The notes under the pieces were generated by a model. That model searched no databases. It saw only the letters and a list, made by a program, of their open reading frames with translations, and was not told the origin of the DNA. From assembly GCA_016205045.1 (NCBI GenBank), contig JACQJM010000275.1, positions 1 through 10,180 on the forward strand: a DNA stretch of 10,180 nt, written 5' to 3'. Source of the DNA: Elusimicrobiota bacterium. GTDB lineage: Bacteria > Elusimicrobiota > Elusimicrobia > JACQJN01. Shown here piece by piece: positions 5,898 through 10,180 of the stretch. Position numbers and translations under genes: made by a program. How positions within the stretch are numbered: the stretch's first letter is position 1; each line of letters starts with the position of its first letter.

Positions 5898-6830
5898 ATG
5901 TCTGAATTCCTTCAACATCTGGTCAATGGGATCTCTCTAGGCACCATTTACGCCTTGATCGCTCTGGGTTACACCATGGTGTATGGAGTTTTAAAACTCA
6001 TCAACTTTGCCCATGGGGATGTCTATATGGTGGGCGCTTTCGGGGGCTTTTATCTGGCCCATTTGCTCGGGGTCAACGATTCCCCTTCCCTGCCTAAAAC
6101 CCTGGTTGTTTTTGTAGGCTCCATGCTGATTTGTGGAACCTTGGGGTTCTTAATAGAACGTTTGGCGTATCGGCCCCTTCGGTATCGTCCTCGTCTGACC
6201 GCGCTCATCACCGCCATAGGCATCAGCTTTCTTCTGGAGTTTGGATTTCAACTTCCTAGATGGTCTTTCATGCCCTTCGATTTTCCGCCCGGACCCACCC
6301 CGCGCTTCTTTCCCGAGCTTTTTCCACGCACCATCTGGTTTAATATCGGAGAAGTTTCCATATCCAATTATGATGCTCTGGCGCTGGGGGTGGCGATCCT
6401 GTTCATGGTGGGTCTTGAGTTTATCATATACAGGACCAAGTTCGGGGTGGCCATGCGGGCGGTCTCCTTTGATCCCAACATCGCGGGGCTCATGGGAATT
6501 CCGGTGGACCGAATCATTTCGGGAACCTTTATATTGGGAAGCGTCTTGGCTTCCGTCGCCGCCCTTCTGGTGTCCATCTCTCGCCCGCGCATCGATCCCA
6601 TCATGGGGCTGATGCCGGGCCTTAAGGCTTTTGTGGCGGCCGTCTTTGGCGGAATCGGTAACGTTCCCGGCGCCATGGTCGGCGGATTGATTCTGGGTCT
6701 CTCCGAAGAATTTGTCGCCGGCTACATGCTTTCTTCTTTCCGAGATGCCATCGCTTTCGCCATCCTCATTCTGGTCTTGTTATTTCGACCGGAAGGACTC
6801 TTCGGACGCATCACCACAGAAAAAGTGTGA
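5898..6830 (+). CDS. livH: Branched-chain amino acid ABC transporter permease LivH
   Basis: One of two membrane subunits forming the inner-membrane channel. The 310-residue, mostly hydrophobic protein (about eight helices) has the LivH signatures: GISLGTIYALIALGYTMVYG near the N terminus, LINFAHGDVYMVGAF at 34-48, ERLAYRPLR at 87-95, the coupling-loop region AFVAAVFGGIGNVPGAMVGG at 224-243 that contacts an ATPase, and LLFRPEGLFG at 294-303. The length is typical. The ATG at 5898 is the only plausible start, since the protein begins exactly as family members do. However, the preceding bases carry no Shine-Dalgarno sequence; they are the right arm of the octamer inverted repeat. It is separated from the binding-protein gene by that element and overlaps livM by four bases (GTGA). 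Confidence 0.95.
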   Translation: MSEFLQHLVNGISLGTIYALIALGYTMVYGVLKLINFAHGDVYMVGAFGGFYLAHLLGVNDSPSLPKTLVVFVGSMLICGTLGFLIERLAYRPLRYRPRLTALITAIGISFLLEFGFQLPRWSFMPFDFPPGPTPRFFPELFPRTIWFNIGEVSISNYDALALGVAILFMVGLEFIIYRTKFGVAMRAVSFDPNIAGLMGIPVDRIISGTFILGSVLASVAALLVSISRPRIDPIMGLMPGLKAFVAAVFGGIGNVPGAMVGGLILGLSEEFVAGYMLSSFRDAIAFAILILVLLFRPEGLFGRITTEKV

Positions 6831-7801
6831 AGCTCCTTAAAAACTTCCTCCCCTTTCTGATCGGAATTCCCATTCTCTGGGGCATCCAACTCATCTCTCC
6901 ACCCCACATCGCCATTATCTTAGTGAATGTGGGGGTCAATATTATCTTGGCAGTCTCCCTGAATGTGGTCAATGGTTTTACCGGCCAATTTTCCATCGGC
7001 CATGCGGGCTTCATGGCCGCAGGGGCTTACACCACCGCAAAGATCACCCTCGCCCTTCAAGACACGCTTCTCCCCGGACTTTCCCCCTGGCTTTCCACAC
7101 AAACGATCTTCTTGATGGCCCTGGTGGCGGGAATGCTCTTGTCTGGAACCATGGGACTCCTGGTAGGAATGCCTTCCTTGCGACTGCGCGGAGACTATTT
7201 AGCCATTGTCACATTGGGATTCAATGAGATCATTCGAGTTTTTATCGAGAATATTCGATGGTTGGGAGGAGCCACAGGACTTTCCGGAGTGCCTCCCTAC
7301 ACCACTCTGGTGTGGGTGGGACTGGGAGCCATCGCTACTATTTCCATGGCCCGACGCCTGGTCTCTTCTACTCACGGCAGAGCCCTCCTGGCCATCCGGG
7401 AAGACGAGATTGCGGCAGAAGCCATGGGAGTGAACACGACCAAATACAAAATAAGAGCCTTTGTTATCTCTTCTGCTTTCGCAGGCTTAGGAGGCGGCCT
7501 TTTAGGCCACTACATCCTTTTGGTCACTCCCAAAACATTCACCTTTATCAAATCCATGGAAGTCGTGGGCATGGTGGTATTAGGAGGGATGGGATCCATC
7601 TCCGGGTCCATTATCTCCGCCACCCTGTTAACCGTCCTTCTGGAAGGTTTGCGTGGGCTCGACCAGTACCGCATGGTGATGTACGCGTTGCTCTTGGTTA
7701 TTCTCATGCTGACCCGTCCCACAGGCCTTTTCGGAACCCACGAAATCTGGGATGTTCTTTCTCGTTACTTCCCTAAGCGAAAAGCAGTACAAAAAGCATG
7801 A
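6827..7801 (+). CDS. livM: Branched-chain amino acid ABC transporter permease LivM
   Basis: The second membrane subunit of the importer, 324 residues with about eight to ten helices. Characteristic stretches are LNVVNGFTGQFSIGHAGFMA at 45-64, LRLRGDYLAIVTLGFNEI at 118-135, AIREDEIAAEAMGVNT at 179-194, the coupling-loop region VVLGGMGSISGSIISA at 250-265 and LTRPTGLFG at 315-323's equivalent near the C terminus. The start is GTG at 6827-6829, overlapping the livH stop, and no separate strong ribosome binding site is seen, so translation is probably coupled to livH. The stop overlaps the livG ATG. It lacks the long N-terminal extension found in some LivM proteins; otherwise ordinary. Confidence 0.95.
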   Translation: MKLLKNFLPFLIGIPILWGIQLISPPHIAIILVNVGVNIILAVSLNVVNGFTGQFSIGHAGFMAAGAYTTAKITLALQDTLLPGLSPWLSTQTIFLMALVAGMLLSGTMGLLVGMPSLRLRGDYLAIVTLGFNEIIRVFIENIRWLGGATGLSGVPPYTTLVWVGLGAIATISMARRLVSSTHGRALLAIREDEIAAEAMGVNTTKYKIRAFVISSAFAGLGGGLLGHYILLVTPKTFTFIKSMEVVGMVVLGGMGSISGSIISATLLTVLLEGLRGLDQYRMVMYALLLVILMLTRPTGLFGTHEIWDVLSRYFPKRKAVQKA

Positions 7802-8592
7802 AAAGTGTGATAAAAACAGAACCGGTTTTGGAAGGCAAAGAAGTGACCATGCAGTTCGGAGGATTAAAAGCGGTATCGCACTTTAACTTGGTGATGCGGC
7901 CCAACGAGCTCGTGGGCATGATCGGTCCTAACGGGGCCGGCAAAACAACCGTTTTCAACATGATCACCGGAGTCTACACCCCTACCTCAGGAGAAATCTT
8001 TCTGGATGGAAAACCCATCCACGGTCTGAAGCCCCACCGCATCTGCCATCAAGGCATCGCCCGCACATTTCAAAACATCCGACTGTTTAAGGAACTCACG
8101 GCCCTAGACAATGTTCGCATCGCCTGTCATACCCACTCCTCAAGTCAATGGTGGCAAGCCCTGCTGCTCACTTCCGGTCATTTCGCCGAGGAAACACGCA
8201 TCACGCGTCATGCCGAAGAATTTCTAAATGTCCTAGGACTCTCCCATCGTAGAGACCATCTGGCTAAAAACTTGCCCTATGGGGAACAACGCCGCCTGGA
8301 AATTGCCCGCGCCTTGGCTACCCAACCTAAATTGTTATGCTTAGATGAGCCTGCGGCGGGAATGAATACTTCCGAAAAGGTGGCTCTGATGGAGTTAATT
8401 CGAAAGATTCGCGACGACTTCGATCTTACCATCCTTTTAATCGAACATGATATGCGATTGGTCATGGGAGTTTCCGAACGCTTATTGGTCTTAGATCATG
8501 GCGTGACTATTTCTGAGGGAACCCCGGAAATGGTGCGCCGCGATCCTAAAGTCATCGAGGCTTATCTGGGATTAGAAGAAGCGGTAAAGTGA
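7798..8592 (+). CDS. livG: Branched-chain amino acid ABC transporter ATP-binding protein LivG
   Basis: A cytoplasmic ATPase subunit that powers the importer as a heterodimer with LivF. The 264 residues carry Walker A GPNGAGKT at 43-50, the Q-loop in ARTFQNIRLF with Gln92, the LivG-type signature YGEQRRLEIARAL at 161-173 (in place of LSGGQ), Walker B LLCLDEP at 179-185 with catalytic Glu184, and the H-loop His207 in LIEHDM. The C-terminal GTPEMVRRDPKVIEAYLG is also characteristic of LivG. The length is normal. The ATG overlaps the livM stop (ATGA at 7798-7801) and the end overlaps livF (GTGA), so the subunits should be made together. Substitution of the signature motif is normal for this family. 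Confidence 0.96.
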   Translation: MKSVIKTEPVLEGKEVTMQFGGLKAVSHFNLVMRPNELVGMIGPNGAGKTTVFNMITGVYTPTSGEIFLDGKPIHGLKPHRICHQGIARTFQNIRLFKELTALDNVRIACHTHSSSQWWQALLLTSGHFAEETRITRHAEEFLNVLGLSHRRDHLAKNLPYGEQRRLEIARALATQPKLLCLDEPAAGMNTSEKVALMELIRKIRDDFDLTILLIEHDMRLVMGVSERLLVLDHGVTISEGTPEMVRRDPKVIEAYLGLEEAVK

Positions 8593-9302
8593 AGGCTCTT
8601 CTGGAAGTTCAGGACTTGGATGTGTATTACGGAGGGATTCAAGCCCTGCGGGGCATTTCCTTAAAAGTACCGGAAAATCAAATTGTGGCCTTGATCGGCT
8701 GCAACGGGGCGGGCAAAACAACCACGCTTCGCGCTATCTCCGGCATGCTCAAAGCCTCACGGGGATCTATTCGTTTTGCTGGGGAACAGATCAAAGGATT
8801 GCGCTCTCATCAAATAGTGGCTCGGGGGATGGCCCATGCTCCGGAAGGGCGAGGAATTTTTTTAAACCTCACCGTTGGTGAAAATCTGGAATTGGGAGCC
8901 TATCTGCGCAAGGATCGAGAGAGCGTGGCCAAAGACTTGGAAACAGGATACCGACTCTTCCCTATCCTATTTGAAAGAAAGTCCCAGATCGCAGGCACAC
9001 TTTCAGGGGGGGAGCAGCAGATGCTCTCCGTGGCCAGAGCCCTCATGAGCCGTCCCAAACTCCTTCTTTTGGACGAACCTTCCTTGGGGCTTGCCCCTCA
9101 AGTAGTGGAGAAAATTTTTTCGGTGCTGAAAGACATCCACAAGACTGGCATAACACTCTTGTTGGTGGAACAGAATGCGCACAAAGCCCTGCGCATAGCT
9201 CACCATGCCTATGTTCTGGAAACGGGCTCTGTGGTGATGCAGGGAACGGGAGCAGAGCTTTTGGCCTCTCCTGAAGTGCGCAAAGCCTATTTGGGGGATT
9301 AG
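8589..9302 (+). CDS. livF: Branched-chain amino acid ABC transporter ATP-binding protein LivF
   Basis: The second ATPase subunit, 237 residues. It has Walker A GCNGAGKT at 37-44, APEGRGIF at 84-91 following the Q-loop region, a full LSGGEQQ signature at 138-144, Walker B LLLLDEP at 158-164 with Glu163, and LLVEQNAHKA at 191-200, where the usual H-loop His is Gln195. That replacement is normal in LivF proteins and makes the LivG/LivF dimer asymmetric. The C-terminal VRKAYLGD is typical. The start is GTG at 8589-8591, overlapping livG by four bases. It is the last gene of the operon, ending only 2 nt from the stop codon of the convergent mtgA, with no clear terminator between. Confidence 0.96.
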   Translation: MKALLEVQDLDVYYGGIQALRGISLKVPENQIVALIGCNGAGKTTTLRAISGMLKASRGSIRFAGEQIKGLRSHQIVARGMAHAPEGRGIFLNLTVGENLELGAYLRKDRESVAKDLETGYRLFPILFERKSQIAGTLSGGEQQMLSVARALMSRPKLLLLDEPSLGLAPQVVEKIFSVLKDIHKTGITLLLVEQNAHKALRIAHHAYVLETGSVVMQGTGAELLASPEVRKAYLGD

Positions 9303-9304
9303 GG

Positions 9305-10180
9305 TTAGCCTGGCTCCGCAGAGTTGTCCGGAGAGCTTTCCTCGGCCATTTTTTCCAAAGATTGAGACTCTTTATCCAAATCCGGTTCACTCATTTCAGT
9401 ATCAGGGGATAACGCAATATTAAAATCCTCTAATCGTGTTCCCGGGCGGAGAGCCGCCTCGTATTCTCCACCTGAAATCATCTGATAGTTAAGCATGCGT
9501 TTTAAAATCAACTGGATCTTCCAACCAATCCGCTTATAGGATTTAAGATAAGGGTGAGCGATCATGGCCGCCAAGAAGGCACCTTCCTCGGGAAACAGCT
9601 CCACGCAACTTTTTGCAAAATAGTGTTGGGAGGCAGCCTCGATGCCGTACACCCCGTCCCCCCACTCAATCACGTTAAGATAGATCTCAAAAATTCTCTC
9701 CTTGCTCAGGTCTCTCTCCAAGCGTCGCGCGATCATATACTCTTTGATCTTACGAAACAAATTTTTGGAAGGGGATAAGTATAAATTCTTGGCCAACTGC
9801 ATGGTGATGGTGCTGCCCCCCCGAGCCCATCTCCTCTTCTGAAAATCGACCTTTAGCGATTCCCGAATCTCGTCGGGGTCTACCCCCTCGTGGTAGAAGA
9901 AATTGATATCTTCGGCCACGAGAACCGCATCTTTGACCAGATTGGGAATGTCGACATACGCCACCCAGATCTGAGAACGTTTGGGTCTTTTTCCTGCTTT
10001 TAGGGAACCCCGTCCATTAGATTCCATAAAAGCAGTCGTTTCCGGGTTTCTGTTCCTTAACCCGTTCACATTGGGCACAGTCCAATATTGGTACAGGATC
10101 ACCAACAAAAATAAGAGAGGGGTGACCTCTACGACCCAAAGCAGGAGGGGCAAGGAGGAGCGTCTTCTCGCGGATTTCAC
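9305..10180 (-). CDS. mtgA: Monofunctional biosynthetic peptidoglycan glycosyltransferase (GT51), 5' end at the window edge
   Basis: Polymerises lipid II into glycan strands at the outer face of the inner membrane. Visible are 291 residues: a basic N terminus, one membrane anchor (about 12-32), and then the GT51 domain. The domain has VAEDINFFYHEG at 88-99 with catalytic Glu90, RWARGGSTITMQLAKNLYL at 117-135, RKIKEYMIARRLE at 143-155 with Glu147 in the place of the second catalytic Glu, and KERIFEIYLNVIEWGDGVYG at 160-179. No transpeptidase domain follows; instead there is an acidic, Ser/Glu-rich tail of about 40 residues (251-291), longer than in E. coli MtgA. The first codon seen, GTG at 10178-10180, may be the true start, since the anchor follows closely, but the sequence ends there. 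It converges on livF and has no evident link to the transporter. Confidence 0.9.
   Translation of the reverse strand: MKSARRRSSLPLLLWVVEVTPLLFLLVILYQYWTVPNVNGLRNRNPETTAFMESNGRGSLKAGKRPKRSQIWVAYVDIPNLVKDAVLVAEDINFFYHEGVDPDEIRESLKVDFQKRRWARGGSTITMQLAKNLYLSPSKNLFRKIKEYMIARRLERDLSKERIFEIYLNVIEWGDGVYGIEAASQHYFAKSCVELFPEEGAFLAAMIAHPYLKSYKRIGWKIQLILKRMLNYQMISGGEYEAALRPGTRLEDFNIALSPDTEMSEPDLDKESQSLEKMAEESSPDNSAEPG

Noticed and set aside
7258..7776. A 172-codon plus-strand open frame within livM
   Set aside because: It overlaps livM in another frame, and its composition is unlike a real protein; a shadow of the biased codon use of livM.
9313..9333. CTCCG/CGGAG stem as a terminator after livF
   Set aside because: It has only five pairs with a 10-nt loop, no T-run follows directly, and it lies inside the end of mtgA.
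9043..9390. A 115-codon minus-strand open frame spanning the livF/mtgA junction
   Set aside because: It overlaps two well-supported genes and has no recognisable motif.

Overview
This window reads as ordinary chromosomal DNA of a diderm (Gram-negative type) bacterium with moderate G+C (not counted). The envelope type is inferred from a substrate-binding protein with a cleavable signal peptide and no lipobox cysteine, plus a membrane-anchored monofunctional peptidoglycan glycosyltransferase (MtgA). I cannot fix the lineage. A non-photosynthetic proteobacterium-like or related diderm group seems most likely, with a plastid-type ferredoxin/flavodoxin-NADP+ reductase as the most unusual marker.

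Layout: positions 1-177 are non-coding as far as I can support and hold two adjacent inverted repeats. Next comes a small DoxX-like membrane protein (178-636, +). It converges on a plant-type FNR gene (725-1630, -), and a purine-rich A-tract between the two may end the FNR transcript. Divergent from FNR is a three-gene proton-translocating transhydrogenase operon, pntAA-pntAB-pntB (1699-4551, +). FNR and transhydrogenase both act on the NADPH pool, so the divergent pair looks like a small redox-balancing module.

A second + strand operon follows a recognisable promoter and a strong Shine-Dalgarno site. It encodes a complete HAAT-family branched-chain amino acid ABC importer: the binding protein (4643-5785), permeases LivH and LivM, and ATPases LivG and LivF (5898-9302). 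The last four genes overlap by 4 nt at each junction. The binding-protein gene is separated from livH by 112 nt, largely filled by a striking imperfect inverted repeat. Each arm is built of four units at an exact 8-nt period. This may make or stabilise an mRNA hairpin that separates expression of the binding protein from the membrane components. livH itself lacks a visible ribosome binding site.

The window ends with mtgA on the minus strand, converging on livF with only 2 nt between the stop codons. Its start lies at or beyond the right edge.

I found no mobile elements, tRNA/rRNA genes, CRISPR arrays or obvious new multi-gene system. The best candidates for something undescribed are the octamer-built inverted repeat inside the liv operon, the paired palindromes at the left edge, and the FNR/transhydrogenase pairing.
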